A stretch of DNA of 64,000 nt from Dendrolimus kikuchii (lineage: Eukaryota > Arthropoda > Insecta > Lepidoptera > Lasiocampidae): NCBI GenBank assembly GCA_019925095.2, contig CM034411.1, positions 13,206,001-13,270,000 of the forward strand, written 5' to 3'. The notes under the pieces were generated by a model. The model ran no database searches and was not told the origin of the DNA. It saw nothing but the letters and a program-made list of their open reading frames with translations. Below are positions 1 through 11,224 of this stretch, piece after piece. Position 1 is the first letter of the stretch, and every line of letters begins with the position of its first letter. Position numbers and translations under genes: made by a program.

Positions 1-47
1 TTATGTGACGACCATCCTCTTCGTCCCTTTGAAGACACATCCAGATG

Positions 48-300
48 TCACATAAAACTTATTCTGTTCACCTTAAATCTTAGAGGTCCAAACAACGCAC
101 CCTGTGGCACACCACAATGCCACCATACGACTGAGACTGCCTGAGCTAATGTAACACGAATGTTTTGAACACAATCTGTAACAGAAAGAAAAAACAATAA
201 TAAACTTAATGGCTTGTACGTTTGTTTATTTTCGTCGAGGGTACCAAACATGATCGGGTGTGTCGAATGCTTGTTGTAAATCCAAAATATTTTGGAGTCA
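48..300 (-). pseudogene. Non-LTR reverse transcriptase fragment, frameshifted
   Basis: Read on the minus strand, positions 249-285 give LDLQQAFDTPDHV, which matches reverse transcriptase motif A (F-D-L-x-x-A-F-D-T-x-D-H) of Jockey/CR1-type LINEs. Positions 74-124, in a different frame, give CGVPQGALFGPLRF, matching motif B (GVPQGSxLGPLLF). About 40 codons separate the two motifs, fewer than usual, so there is at least one frameshift and probably a deletion. The catalytic YxDD motif is not seen, and the fragment may continue off the window to the left. This is LINE debris, not an active gene. Confidence 0.6.
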
Positions 301-364
301 TTTACCATTACTTTAATTAATTTGAGATGATGAGGAGTATGAAAGGTATCATCCACTTCAAGTT

Positions 365-1935
365 GGGGTCATCTTATCATTGTCATATACTTTGTTGGGA
401 AGAAATTTTGCTTATCAAATTTCAAAATAAGCATTTTAAAATAATGCAAAATTTGACAGATATTTCAGTTTCTTACACAAAGGATGAACTTACAAAAATT
501 GTATAATTTAATTTTATAAAATAAGATCAAATATGTTTAATCAACTACTAACAAATCGCCAGAGAAACTTTTGTTTATTTTTATATTTAAAAATTTTTTT
601 CAGTCTCGTCGACATCTTTAAGTAATTTAAATGGTGCTTTAAATATAAATAATCTCACACAGAACCTAAACAAACATTACTTTTTATACATGCGTTACTT
701 TCCACGATACGCTTTTACATAAACAACCTGTATTATTTTCAAATAGTGTCAAGCAATCTTTGCCTATGACTAATTTCTGATTTCATGATAACTTAGCCTA
801 CCTGAATATCAACATTTTATAAAATATAAAACTTTATTTGTATAGCTTTAGAGTTGTTTTCTTTGTGCGCAGATTTGTTCGTACGACGTTTTGGTTTCAT
901 GCGTTAGAATTAAGTGTAATAGACACCTGAAGGCAACACTAGTCCGAAACAAAATATTTTGTTTCCATCGGTCGCCTAGCTAAGCAAAACAGTTTCGCCA
1001 ATATAATATTACTAAAACACTTGTTGGTTGAAGGCTAAATGTCACACCATACTTTGAAATTGTATACATAATATCTTCAGCACAATCTTACATTGGAAGT
1101 CATAGGAAAATATGAATAACATACATACAAATTCTATAATAAATCGCATTGGAAAAGTGACCGTCGGTGAATCAGACTCGCGCATAAAGGGGTTCAGCTC
1201 TAAATAAAACGGAGAAATGGTTATTTTGTACGGTTCCGTAGCAAATTTGGTAAAATAGGAACCGTTATACAATGATGTTGAATCGTCCATTCGTCTGTTT
1301 TAATACACAAGTCTAAGTAGTGCATATTGTTTGGTACGATGTGAACCAAAATTTTCAGAGCGTAACGCGGATGCTTTAGCCACTAAGCTACGACGACTGC
1401 AATAACCCAGAAAAACTATAATATAATAATAATCAGCAGACAAACACACATATATTATCAAACTAAGCAAGTTACGCTTGAATCACCGTAGTAAACAATA
1501 GCAGTACGTTTACAAAATTTACATGACCAAGAATTGAACTCAGGACCTCTGCATTCTAATTAGTTAGAAGGGCAAACGTTTAAGCCACTCAATGAAAGAG
1601 GCCATCAATTATATTTAAGGCACAAAGTGAAACATAACTCCTACAAACAATCAGTGCTGAAGCAAAACAATCAATAAACTATTGCTAATTCCACAAAGCA
1701 AAAACAATTATGTTTTGGCGGTCATACGATAGCCTAAAACACTTCGTGCAATTAGAACTGCATTCTCGCTAACAACTGAATAACAAACAGGCACACGTGA
1801 GATGTAAATAATTAAGCAGTAATATAAGCAGTTCTACTGTATGGTAAACTGGTACATACCTATACCCAAAGACGTTTAAGTGCAACTCTTTAGGTAAACT
1901 CAGAAATATACAACATTTCTGAGTATACGCAAAGA
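365..1935. other. AT-rich stretch without a recognisable gene
   Basis: No open frame here resembles a known protein. A short piece near 1352-1400 (gccactaagctacgacg) looks like the reversed head of SINE-T. A tRNA-like 'ttgaactcaggacctctgcattctaa' pattern near 1535 may be another SINE relic. 'aagcaagttacgcttgaatcac' at about 1466 recurs near 13140, 24920 and 35095 and so belongs to an interspersed repeat. The rest shows nothing I can name; intron or intergenic DNA is the likeliest reading. Confidence 0.5.
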
Positions 1936-1937
1936 GG

Positions 1938-2515
1938 GATTTTTATTTACGTTTGCTTGTAGCCAAATTGGTAAAATTGGGCCCACTGGATAGCAAGTGG
2001 TTACTGTCGCCCATGGCCATCTACAACACTAAGGAAGTCGATACGTTGCCTACCACGTTAAGACTTTAAATATCTGTTTATGCTATTTTGAAGAACTCCA
2101 TATTGTAGCGCTCTGAGAAAATCGCGGGAGGAAGTTCATTTCACAGCTTGCTCACGTATAGCATGAAAGAGTACAGTGGATGACTTTCAGGTTCCGAGGA
2201 ACTCTAGATAAACTCCCGATCGTAAACGAGTGGTGCGATAGTAAAATGGCGACATAGACACCAAATCGAATAACTCATCACAACTCTCCCCTGTATTCTT
2301 TTTTATATCGCTAGGTGAATTTATGCATCGCTTTAGACCCTGGGGATGGTCAGTGAAGGGTATGTGGGATTCTTGGGGGCCGGCTCTGCACATCCCTTCC
2401 CTGCCCTGTGGAAAAAATTGTTAGATACCGAACTCCAGACTACCTACGACATCTACCAACGCCTCTCTGCGTCTTGTGAGGTCCTATAGATCCAAACAGA
2501 GATGTTGTATTCCTA
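1938..2515 (-). mobile_element. CR1-a LINE 3' end, decayed
   Basis: On the minus strand the fragment CDELFDLVSMSPFYYRTTR (about 2230-2290) matches the C-terminal region of CR1-type LINE ORF2, where the same block in the copy near 24.4 kb reads CSEELFGLVPTSSFYHRTTR. The 3' untranslated part lies to the left: 'ggcgacagtaaccacttgctatcc' and a 'gtttgc' tail near 1950-2020. The frame is broken by stops and shifts between 2100 and 2510, so it is a dead, 5'-truncated copy. No target-site duplication was found. Confidence 0.7.
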
Positions 2516-2927
2516 TAACACCTTTCTTATCTTTTTTATATATAGACGAATGAATAAAAGCATAGACGGAGCCTACGTGAATAAATCATCGAATGAAGTG
2601 AAGCATTTTTTTTAAAACTTGTATGTGTAAGCTTATTCAGTATATACGTGGTTTGCGTCGATTCGTCATCGTTGTCGTCATCGTGTCGTCGTCGGTCGCG
2701 TGGTTATTAGTAATATTTCTACTGGAAACTGTTTCACCTTTATTCTTGCTAAATCGATTATTTAATACTAAGTCCCCACGTTCTTCAAGGGGCCAATAAC
2801 AAATTAAGTTACACGAATTTAATAATTTTTTGACCCCGTACTTGTCACAGCTAATCATATTCATTAGACTCCTCTCTCCCTAGTGTGACATCACATATTT
2901 TACAATTTTATATCAAGATTTTTTTAG
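2516..2927. other. Unassigned spacer with (CGT)n-like patch
   Basis: AT-rich DNA without a recognisable gene. An imperfect CGT/CATCGT microsatellite lies at about 2659-2697 and explains the short D/T-rich minus-strand reading frame there. Nothing else is identified. Confidence 0.5.
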
Positions 2928-3229
2928 TTTTTTATTGCATGAGTTCAGCAGACGGCCCGCTTGATGGAAAGCGGTTACCGTCGCCTATGTACATTAGCAA
3001 CACTAAAGTTGATACCAATGCGCTGCTGCTCTCTTAAGGGAGACTGGAACCTGGTCAATAATGCCGGAACACAACTCAAAGTTGTTATGGCGGCATACTC
3101 TACACCAGGGGTGGTAGTCATCCAGTCGGGCAAATACTCTACCACCTGGCTGTGGGTTGTTTTGTCGCCTCTTACGACAGGCCGCCCGGCCGCAGGAAAT
3201 TGTATTCTTTCTCCGTTCCTGCACGGATA
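2928..3229 (-). mobile_element. SINE-A copy 1, near full length
   Basis: Near full-length copy. The A-rich 3' end is on the left (read here as ttttttattgcatgagttcagcag) and the 5' end on the right (gttcctgcacggata). Orientation is set by the A-rich tail after TGCAATAAAA on the minus strand. Open frames on both strands are chance products of the repeat and recur wherever the family recurs. A separate repeat tail starting 'gaatagaatagaacagaat' begins about 15 bp downstream. Confidence 0.85.
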
Positions 3230-3243
3230 TATTAAATTAAAAC

Positions 3244-3330
3244 AGTAGAATAGAATAGAACAGAATATTCATTATTGCATATCATTAAGATACAATTCAA
3301 GAAGTTTAAGTACAGAAGACAGTAGTTCCA
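3244..3330 (-). mobile_element. Short retroelement end with (ATTCT)n tail
   Basis: 'agaatagaatagaacagaatattcattattgcat' is the reverse complement of a 3' end running into an ATTCT pentamer tail. The same end occurs at 4236 (inside SINE-A copy 2) and about 27930. Only the last ~85 bp appear to be present. The parent element is not identified. Confidence 0.45.
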
Positions 3331-3333
3331 TAA

Positions 3334-3648
3334 TCTATACATATAATAAAACTGTAGAGGTCGAATTTCTGTACAATGAAAAAAAATGCTAAAAACCGAG
3401 TCAGGGGGATGTAAGAAGTGAAATAGAACTAATTTACATTATTTTTAATTTTTTTGTTTCTCTGTTTGTCTGTCTGTTTGTACCGGCTAATCTCCGAAAC
3501 GACTGGACCGATTTCAATGACATTTGATATGGTGGTAGCTTATATCCCTGGTCAACATATAGGATACTTTTAATCCCGAAAAATTGAAGAGTTCCCGTGG
3601 GAGAGTTAAAAAACTGCACCACGCGGACGAAGTCGCGGGCATCACCTA
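3334..3648 (+). mobile_element. Hel-a Helitron-like non-autonomous element
   Basis: Starts TCTATACATATAATAAAACT and ends with a GC-rich stem (cgcggacgaagtcgcggg) just before CACCTAGT. A 5' TC, a 3' stem and a CTRRT end are the Helitron signature; the TCTATA start and CTAGT end recur at 57157, 32346 and 39346. An internal 'ctccgaaacgactggaccgatttcaatga' block is shared across the family. There is no Rep/helicase coding sequence, so it is non-autonomous. Confidence 0.7.
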
Positions 3649-3705
3649 GTTAGTTATATTACCATTTAAATATTTTTTAAGACTTTAAACACTACTTATA
3701 CAGAC

Positions 3706-3795
3706 AGCCTGTTGTCACACAATATCATACTTCGTCGATCTCCCCCCCCCCCCTCATGTGACGTAATTGTGGATGGCCCCAAATGCACTGCGACG
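3706..3795. repeat. Poly(C)-containing 'tgtgacgtaattgtggatggcccc' repeat
   Basis: A run of about 14 C followed by 'tcatgtgacgtaattgtggatggcccc'. The motif is shared with 32228-32345 (aattacgtcacatg plus a G run, opposite orientation) and with 21660-21725 (tgtgacgtgatttgtggatagcc). It is an old interspersed repeat; the superfamily is not determined. Confidence 0.45.
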
Positions 3796-4079
3796 CGATC
3801 AGCATCGAATCCAAAATCGACTTTTTTTAGCCGGCTCCACTCTGAGGGCCCGGTCTACCTACTTTGTCCGTCTGAACTTACCCGGTCAACAAGATAAAGC
3901 AGTCTCTCGAAAACAAGAAAAAACTCCCAAGCAAGTCTTCCAACGTAGTTCCGCAGTTTACTTAGTTTTATAAGATCTTTTATCTTAATTTTTTCATTAC
4001 TTTATGCATTAAAAGCAACATTAAGCTTGTTTATTTTAGTTTTAGCGATAAAATGTTGGTATTTCATGCAGATTTCAAT

Positions 4080-4728
4080 CATTCGTGCAGGAACGGAGAA
4101 AGAATATCATTTCCTGCGGCCCGGGCGGCCTGTCATAGGAGGCGACAAAACAACCCACAGCCAGGTGGTAAGGCATTTGCTCAACTGGATGGCTATCATC
4201 CCTGGTCTAAAATATGTCACCATAACAACCTTGAGAATAGAATAGAATAGAATATCATTTATTGCATAAACTGTCATATATATGTAATTTAAAGAAGATG
4301 TTGTGTTCTTTGTAGGAATGACAGTTTGGCCTTTCGAACGTGCAATACAGGCAGTTTATAATGTTGCCTGGCCATTATATACCTAATATTATTATTATCA
4401 TCATGTTATTGAATTTTTCTGTTATTCATCACAAAAATAATACAAAAAAAATCACATTATTACAAATACTTATATAAATCTAACATTACTTACTTAATCA
4501 GACAATTTAAATAAAATTTAATGTCTAAAAAAAAATTTCATTACCAGTCATAAATTATGGTATAATGAGTTGTGTTCCCGGCATTAGTGACCAAGTTCCA
4601 GTCTCTCTTAAGAGAGCAGCAGCGCATTTGTAGCAACTTTGGTGTTGCAAATGTCCATAGGCGATGGTAACCGCTTTCCATCAAGCGGGCCGTCTGCCAG
4701 TCTGCTGAACTCCTGCAATAAAAAAATT
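4080..4728 (+). mobile_element. SINE-A copy 2, split by a 331-bp insertion
   Basis: The 5' half (cgtgcaggaacggagaaag to aacaaccttgag) is at 4080-4235. The 3' half (gagttgtgttcccggcat to tgcaataaaaaaat) is at 4567-4728. Joining the halves restores the family consensus 'ccttgagttgtgttcc'. A foreign segment fills 4236-4566. Confidence 0.85.
4236..4566 (-). mobile_element. Retroelement end with (ATTCT)n tail nested in SINE-A
   Basis: Flanked by the short direct repeat TGAG (4232-4235 and 4566-4569). It begins, read on plus, with 'aatagaatagaatagaatatc', which on the minus strand is an ATTCT pentamer tail after 'tgcaataaatgatattc'. Left-side homologues lie at 3244 and about 27930. The body contains 'gaatgacagtttggcctttcgaacg' and is not recognised. 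It is younger than the SINE-A copy it splits. Confidence 0.5.
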
Positions 4729-5369
4729 ACATTATTTTTATTAACATCAAATCCCTCCTATTCCCTTTAATAGAGATAGTAAGTAACGTGTTATTGAATA
4801 CAGTCTTAGTATATCGTACTTTTATAATATGTGAATTTGGTCGGAAATTTTGGAAATATAATTATTCTAGAATTTTCCCTGGCGGCGCCGCGGATCAAAC
4901 ACAGGTCAGTAAGCTCTATAACTTCTCGAAAACCATCGAAGAAATTGTATAGTAATATTGGGAAATTACAAAACGTTCTAATTTCAAAACGCTGTATATT
5001 ACACTGATATATTTTTTTATTAGATCTTATTTCATTATGTTACAGTTTGAAGTTGTATAATCATATACAGCGGTCAGCATTTTTCGTTTCGGTTACGCTT
5101 TTTTCGCAGCTCCCATCCACCGAGTAACGTGCGATAAGGAACTGCGCTCCAAAAATATCAAATCACGAAAAGCAAGGCTTTCTTCGCCATAAATCTATGT
5201 ATGAAATGACATCGCCTTACAATGTAACTTTGTTAAGTATATTTTTTTAATAATTCTTTAAAACGCAATTTATTATATTTGAGGGAAAGTCATATAAACA
5301 TAAACTTTTAAATAAATACCTATATATTATTTACATTATCTTTACATAGTATTAAACAAAGTAGCTTTC
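4729..5369. other. Unassigned AT-rich spacer
   Basis: No gene or confident repeat. A short tRNA-like stretch (gcggatcaaacacaggtcag) near 4889 could be an antisense SINE head. Otherwise nothing is seen. Confidence 0.4.
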
Positions 5370-5505
5370 CGCATCTGCCTGTATAATATTCGCTAACTCC
5401 TCCTAAACTACGCAACAGATTTTTAAGCGGTTTTCACAATCAGTTAGATAATTTTTCAAGGAAGATTCATATATATGCCCGTGGCTTCGGTCGGCATATA
5501 TAAAA
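5370..5505 (+). mobile_element. Hel-a-like fragment
   Basis: 'ctaactcctcctaaactacgcaacagattttt...ggttttcacaatcagttag' is the central block of a lepidopteran Helitron-like family. The 3' part (cccgtggcttcggtcgg) resembles a degraded 'cccgcggcttcg' end. The termini are not clean. Confidence 0.4.
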
Positions 5506-5734
5506 AACCTAATTAAGTTTTTATATAAATAAAATAAAGCTACTTACTAAGGTTTGGCCTGCGATGTATACTTGGGGAAAACTCTAGTAAGCATATATAT
5601 TATTTATACTTGTACTACGATTATAAATCTATGTATGTATACATATATAATCCTTTCCCTTAGTGTGACTAATAACAGTCCTTTACAGAAATTGTTACTT
5701 ATAAGCTACACTATGAATTAGTGCCATAAATAAT

Positions 5735-5890
5735 AAGTTCATATGTCTTTTTTCAAAATCAGCCGACTCGATTCCTGACTAGGGTAATTGATTCTGCATT
5801 AGTTTTCATCAACACCTGCCCAGAGAGTTTAAGTATTTTACGGTTAACGATTAAGCCCGAAAGGCCCTCTTGAAAAATTCATTAGCGCAC
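5735..5890. mobile_element. Short interspersed repeat (MITE-like), copy 1
   Basis: Contains 'tcaaaatcagccgactcgattcctgac' at one end and 'aaaggccctcttgaaaaattcat' at the other. The same two blocks occur at 15925-15990 and 16700-16745, where an FB-D element separates them. The two loci therefore define one family of about 150-170 bp. No coding sequence. Confidence 0.45.
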
Positions 5891-7706
5891 CATCTGTTCT
5901 TGTAAGTTTTACAAGTCAAAATGGCAAGTAATTGTCACTTGCACTTGCTTCCAAATAAATTATAATTATCATATATTATCTTTAACATTTTACAAACTTT
6001 TATTTTAATACTTCTCCCAAACAATCATAATACCATATATAAAATACTTTTTCCATGATAATACTGTGCGTTCTGATAAACAATGACATCTATGAGTTTA
6101 ACCTAAAAACATTTGAAACAGCTCAGCAAGCAAATTATGTTTCAACGCCATCTATTACTAATGAACCGTAACAATTGTTTTTTTTTTTGAGATCACGTCA
6201 CGCCTGTTGCATACGGCCAGCCAATTGTTTACACAATACAAAAGACCCTTGTTTGTTTTTCGCTAGACGTTTCCTGGTTTGTTTTGTGTGTGGTACACAC
6301 GTGTGTGTGCGTGTGTTTGTGTGTTGTGTTTTCACAGCCGGCGCGGTGTGCGAGTGTACACAACACAATGTGTTGTTGTTTGCATGAACCGACTCGGCAA
6401 TAAATTCCGTCTCTGAACTTTTTAAAAAGATATTATTCGAATTGAGTTTTAGGTATTCCATTTTTGAAATTATATTTTTAATTTTTGTTTTGCACGTTTG
6501 AGAACGCTTACAGCTGACAGTGATTTCTTATTTTTAAATTTATTGTAGAGCTGGCAAACAAGCAAACTGCCCAGCTCATGGAAAGTGCTTACGCGTCGCA
6601 CAAATGTGATATAATTGACTTTTATTTAATAATATTAATTTAATTTACAATTTATACGTATTGACATGACATGTAGATTTAGTTGATTGTCATGTACATA
6701 TTATGTAAAAATAAATTATAGGTAATATATGTACCTACATTTAAAGGAATAATAATATTGAAAATAATTAAATATTAATAAATAATTTCGTTAAGTGATT
6801 GTAAAAATAGGTATAGCTGTGTTAAAGAAAACGGATTTTTCAAATAATGTAAATGATAAATATTAAATTAATTTACAATTATATTTATTTTTTGCACACC
6901 ATGACAATGTTAGAATGTATAGGACATCAACTTATCATTGTAACAAGTTTTGTACTACATTAAAGATTATTATTATAAACATCAGCAACACCAATGGCAA
7001 AGCCAACGCGTTATTGATGATTAGGGGGTGAAATAGAGGGATCAGACCGGAGGAAGGGGATGGGATGGGATATGGAATTGGTATAGGGGGGATAGGACAG
7101 CGAAGATTAAGTATTAGGGGGAGGGGAGGAAGTGGGCCATCGGAACTCTTACTATCGCATAAAACACAATTAGCTAACTGTTTCATGCCATTATTCTGTG
7201 AGAGCGTGGTATCAAACGCGCTGGCGGGGAACTAATAGCTGTAATTGAGATAATGATCTCAGCATGGCTCTGCCACGTCTAAGTGACTTATAGTCATTTT
7301 TTTTAATTTATTAATAGTATGTATTTTATAGGGTTAGTTTTATCCGAATAGTGGAAGTAGTCTTCCATTGTTGCAAATTAAAGTAACATATAACCTTATT
7401 TAAAAAATTAAATATATCGTTAGAAAAAAAACACAGTTCGCATATCACTTTGTTAATTAGGTATTAATGTTTTGTTGCTGGGTCGAGTGAAATAATTTAT
7501 GTTAATCTATGGCTGTTATGTATAATAATTTAATAACGTTGTAATCTATGCCAAATTATTCATATCTGCAAGATTGGTATTATCATATACAAGAAGAATA
7601 CCAGGATGACAAATTACCTAATAAAATTGTTTAAACAGGCTCCCACATTTTGGCGTTTTATTACATTATTATATTTTTTTTTATTTATTTATTTATCTAT
7701 AATAAA
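5891..7706. other. AT-rich spacer with GT microsatellite and repeat scraps
   Basis: No gene recognised. A GT-rich tract lies at about 6283-6335. CR1-a-like 3' tail sequence (ctggcaaacaagcaaactgccc) lies at 6549-6600. A G-rich, purine-biased block lies at 7020-7140. The 6180-6400 segment is somewhat CpG-rich (cagccggcgcggtgtgcgag) but lacks a convincing exon. Confidence 0.45.
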
Positions 7707-7933
7707 GGATGCTGAAGTCGTGGAAGGCCACGACACACCTTCCATGATCAAATTGATTGTGTACTAGCAGAAGATGATGTCAGGAACTTTAAGAACAGAC
7801 GAGCGTGCATGACAAGAGTTATGAATGTCAAAGAAGCAAGTGAGGTGTGTAAGAATAAGCCTAAATGGCGCTCTGTTGTTCGTGCTTACCCCGTAAGGGA
7901 ACTGGCGTGAAGTTATGTATGTATGTATGTATG
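7707..7933 (+). mobile_element. RTE-a LINE 3' end, copy 1
   Basis: Encodes the last ~65 codons of an RTE-like LINE ORF2 (GRP..HDQID..L..DVR..NRRACMTRVMNVKEASEVCKNK...), broken by changes. It ends in the stop codon after LA and a (TATG)n tail. It is bounded by a 9-bp duplication TATAATAAA (7698-7706 and 7934-7942). It is 5'-truncated, as expected for target-primed reverse transcription. Confidence 0.85.
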
Positions 7934-8142
7934 TATAATAAAAAAAATAGTTTACAAATAGAAGTAAGGCACCACTTAAACCCATGAGGTTCGCGTGTGA
8001 TACAACGCACTCTCGCAATTTCAGGCAAAATATAAACGTTTTATTATGTAAAGACTATTCTTCCATGTGTAAAACATTTAATTTTGTTCAATCAGTCAGT
8101 ATTTGAAAAAGCTTATTGCAACTTTCAATCTTTGCCTAATCT

Positions 8143-8433
8143 ATCTATCTATACTATAAAATTCTATACATGCCGTGTCTGTACAATAAAGCTATTAAAA
8201 AAAAATCAACTGGAATAGACTATATAAACGTCGGAGAACACGATGCAATTTTTTTTTAGATATCTTGTCTGTTTGTTCGGGATTCACGTAAAAACTACTG
8301 GGCCGATGAGTTTTCACTGATCGACAGCAAATTATTCGACTTAACATCTGCGCTACTATTTATACTGGGAATCTCGCGGGAATTTCAAGTCAAGCGTGGA
8401 CGAAGTCGCGGGCATATCCTAGTAATAATTAAA
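8143..8433 (+). mobile_element. Hel-a element
   Basis: Starts tctatctatctatactataaaattc and ends 'cgaagtcgcgggcatatcctagt', a stem plus CTAGT. The interior has 'ccgtgtctgtacaataaagct' and 'gggattcacgtaaaaactactgggccgatg', shared with 19920 and 23017. Another Hel-a start begins right after its 3' end. Confidence 0.7.
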
Positions 8434-8454
8434 AATACTAAACATGCCGTGTCG

Positions 8455-8891
8455 GTACATTGAAACTATTAAAAAAAAACAACTTTAATACACTATATAA
8501 CTATGCAATTTACACTATGCAATTTTTATTAATTTCTTGCTACGTATAACAATATGTTTTAAATAATAAAAGAAGTTTTATTTTTGTCCCCATTTTGTCT
8601 TATAGGATTTAGCAGTGATTCATATTTTCTACTAGGTATTATAATTCCTGGGTTTTACTATTTTATCATCCTACGCTCACCTTTCAACCGTGGTAACTTA
8701 GTGGTTAGCGTAGTCGTGCCACAAACTCAAATTGTGGCCGGGAAACATGCACCATTTAGGCAGTTTTCTGACGTAATGTTCATATTGTTACAATTACCAC
8801 ATATGATAATAATAATAGCCAGGGCTTCATAACAAATGGGCGTACAGACAAAAGTCCAGTTTTATACAAGGAACAAAATTGTGAATAAAAC
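8455..8891 (+). repeat. Left arm of a ~430-bp inverted duplication
   Basis: Nearly identical to the reverse complement of 12512-12942; an 82-codon open frame inside both arms is identical residue for residue. The arm begins with Hel-a 5' sequence (tgtcggtacattgaaactattaaaa), continues through a unique part, then a SINE-T head (8690-8825), and ends at 'gaataaaaca'. The open frame is not a recognisable protein and reads through SINE sequence, so I do not call it a gene. Confidence 0.75.
8690..8825 (+). mobile_element. SINE-T 5' half inside the left arm
   Basis: 'ccgtggtaacttagtggttagcg' is the tRNA-like head and 'gcaccatttaggcagttttctgacg' the body of SINE-T. The usual B box (GGTTCGATCC) is degraded to 'tcaaattgtgg'. 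The copy ends at the (ATA)n stretch before the 3' body. Confidence 0.6.
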
Positions 8892-8903
8892 ATACATATA
8901 AAC

Positions 8904-9430
8904 TACATACATGCATACATAACTTCACGCCAGTTCCCTTGCGGGGTAGGCACGTACAACAGAGCGCCATTCAGACTTATTCTTACACACCTCACTTGCT
9001 TCTTTGACATTCATAACTCTTGTCATGCACGCTCGTCTGTTCTCAAGGCTCCTGACATCACCTTCTGCTAGTATACGATCGATTTGGTCATGGAAGGTGT
9101 GTCGTGGCCTTCCACGACTTCTGCATCCATCCACTTTTGCATTGTATATCTGTTTAGTCATTCTTTCATCATGCATTCTTTCCACATGCCCGAACCACCG
9201 GCGCATTCCTTTCCTTACCTTCACCCCGACACTCTCTTTCAGACCAACTCTCTTTCTTACTTCGGTATTATGAACGCGGTCCGCGAGCGTCACTCCGCAG
9301 ATTTTGCGCAGTGATCGCATCTCGACCGCGTTTACTCTACTTTCATGCTCTCTCTTCCATACCCAACTCTCGCCTCCATACGTGACGTATAACGTAGTTA
9401 AACTCTTATAACATCCTAGTCCGCCGATTT
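8904..9430 (-). mobile_element. RTE-a LINE 3' end, longest copy
   Basis: Reference copy for the family. The minus-strand frame runs from about 9430 to the stop at 8925 and includes LTTLYVTYGGESWVW, SRVNAVEMRSLRKICGV, then GMRRWFGHVERM, RGRPRHTFHDQID and NRRACMTRVMNVKEA. This is the region C-terminal to the reverse transcriptase of endonuclease-RT LINEs. The tail (TATG)n lies at 8904-8925. The 5' end is truncated. The frame continues upstream only to a stop at 9435, beyond which the sequence is unrecognised. Confidence 0.85.
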
Positions 9431-10059
9431 GGTACTAAACCCCGGGATGCAGGGCCGTACCACTTCGTACAGTAGAGGTGATTCCACCGATACCCCCGTA
9501 AACAGTGGCCAAGGGGCCGCCCTCTATAAACTTCGGTTGAGTATCTCTCCTCGGAAGTCCGGGTGCGCTTTCTGCTCTTTTTTCTCCACTTCGCGCGATC
9601 TTCGGCATTGTGATACCACTAGTACGTATGTTATTTCTTATAACGTTAAGCATTTCTTAGGGGTCCTTCTTCTACCGAGACCTGGCATTAGTTCGAGAGA
9701 TTTGTTCCTCACATAACTAGCCGTTTTCAATTGCAGTTTGTCTGTTATGTTACGGACATGAAGACTGCCACGAATGCGGGAACTTCTGGCGCAGTCATAT
9801 CCATCACATCTCTAAGAGTACAGAGGACTTAATGTCGATTTCTAAAATTCATATGACGAATAAGACAAGTATGAAAATAAAATGGAACTTTGTGCTATGT
9901 CTTACTACTACCACTATAAATAGACACGTGTCAATTTCACTAAACGACTCGCCAAAAGCGGCTGCTTTAGCTCCACTGCCAAACAAAAGAACCGAAAACA
10001 TTTCACAATATTTTCTTAGGTTTTCGCGACTAGTATAAATAATTAAAAGTATTTTTTAG
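9431..10059. other. Unassigned region with a 72-codon minus-strand ORF
   Basis: The minus-strand frame 9435-9653 (includes MPKIARSGEKRAESAPGLP and GGPLATVYGGIGGITSTV) is in the same frame as the adjacent RTE-a ORF but is separated from it by a stop. I do not recognise it. Its G/P-rich composition differs from the AT-rich surroundings and could be transposon or old coding sequence. 9720-10059 shows nothing recognisable. Confidence 0.35.
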
Positions 10060-10165
10060 ACCCTCAGACACTGTAAGCTCTTTCTGCGTGCATCTTAACA
10101 CACACCAACTTGATTGATAATTTTTCTTTTGTTATTTTACCTCGCAACCCTTTTAATGTATATTA
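10060..10165 (+). mobile_element. PLE-a 3' end fragment
   Basis: 'cctcagacactgtaagctctttctgcgtgca...accaacttgattgataatt' matches the last codons and stop of the Penelope-like C-terminus seen intact at 23.8 kb. The following 'cctcgcaacccttttaat' matches its 3' UTR. It runs straight into a Hel-a start (aatattataaagagg). Confidence 0.65.
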
Positions 10166-10450
10166 ATATTATAAAGAGGAAAGATTTGTATTTTTGTAAC
10201 CAATTAACTCAAAAACTACTGGACCGATTTTAAAAATTCTTTCACTATTACTATGCTACACTATCCCAAATTAATATAGGCTATATTTATATACAGAAAA
10301 AAATAGGGATCCCAACTAAAATTTCAATAATGTAATCCAACGTGTAAAAAAATAGTGTTTGAGTGGGTCCGCGGATGGTTTAGATACACAATTACGTCTG
10401 GTAGGTGACGCTGGAATCGGGTTCTAGATTTTTTAAGTCATATAGTTTTT
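10166..10450 (+). mobile_element. Hel-a element, 3' end damaged
   Basis: 5' part 'taatattataaagaggaaag...actactggaccgattttaaaaattctttcac', then the 'gtttgagtgggtccgcggatggtttag ... ggtaggtgacgctggaatcgggttctag' block. That block is the single-copy ancestor-type of the 94-bp unit amplified at 32.7-33.5 kb. No CTAGT end is found. Confidence 0.55.
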
Positions 10451-11224
10451 AAATTTTTTGACAGCAAGGAAACTCGTTTCTCGGGGACGAAAAGAACTAT
10501 TTTCATCCCTGTGATGAGGAAACTCCAAGCGTACTTTCAGTATATGGAAATGAAAAAGGATAGAACATTAAGTATCTGTACAGATTATGATGCTTAAGGT
10601 TCCCATAGTTCAAGGGTCTCGACCCGAAAAGCTATAGACACTGGATGCCGCTTATACTTACGTAATGACGTCACACAATAATTACGATTCGTCATTACGA
10701 TAGTTAAACAAACACGATACCCGTTTACGTTACTCTAAAAGACATAGGTCAATGTTTTACGTAGGAATGGCTATTTATAATGCTAGATACGTAATTATGT
10801 GATATTGTTAAAACAAATTATCGTTGATTATATTATTTATCGCACGTTTATAACATGTGAATGTGGTCCGGAATAATTAGACTTATTTTTTTTGAAATAT
10901 GTATTACCAGCATTATGACAACCTGTAATTAAACATTTAGACTGTAGTGGAACACTTACAAGCCAATAGATGGCGCTGTGCAATAGCAATTGAGGTCGCA
11001 AACGATTCCCGACACGAATAAAGAATATACACAAAATTTCCAACAATAACAGATGGGCCTAGACCTGCGAGGCATAGGAATAACTTCGCTGAAAGATCTT
11101 CCTTTGAGACGGGGGAGGATTCTATCTCGCTCCTCCACCTAGTCGGAACATCCCTAAAAGACTAAAAAAACAGTATAGTATAAACAGTGTATGTAAAAAA
11201 ATTGTTGTCCTGCTCTGCAAAAAT
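10451..11224. other. Unassigned spacer
   Basis: No gene or confident repeat. There are two short minus-strand frames near 10840-11140 without similarity that I recognise. 'gatggcgctgtgcaatag' near 10969 is a common insect repeat phrase but too short to assign. Confidence 0.35.

Noticed and set aside
6175..6461. Host first exon at the CpG/GT-rich patch
   Set aside because: No acceptor/donor pair or open frame stands out; the signal is mainly a GT microsatellite.
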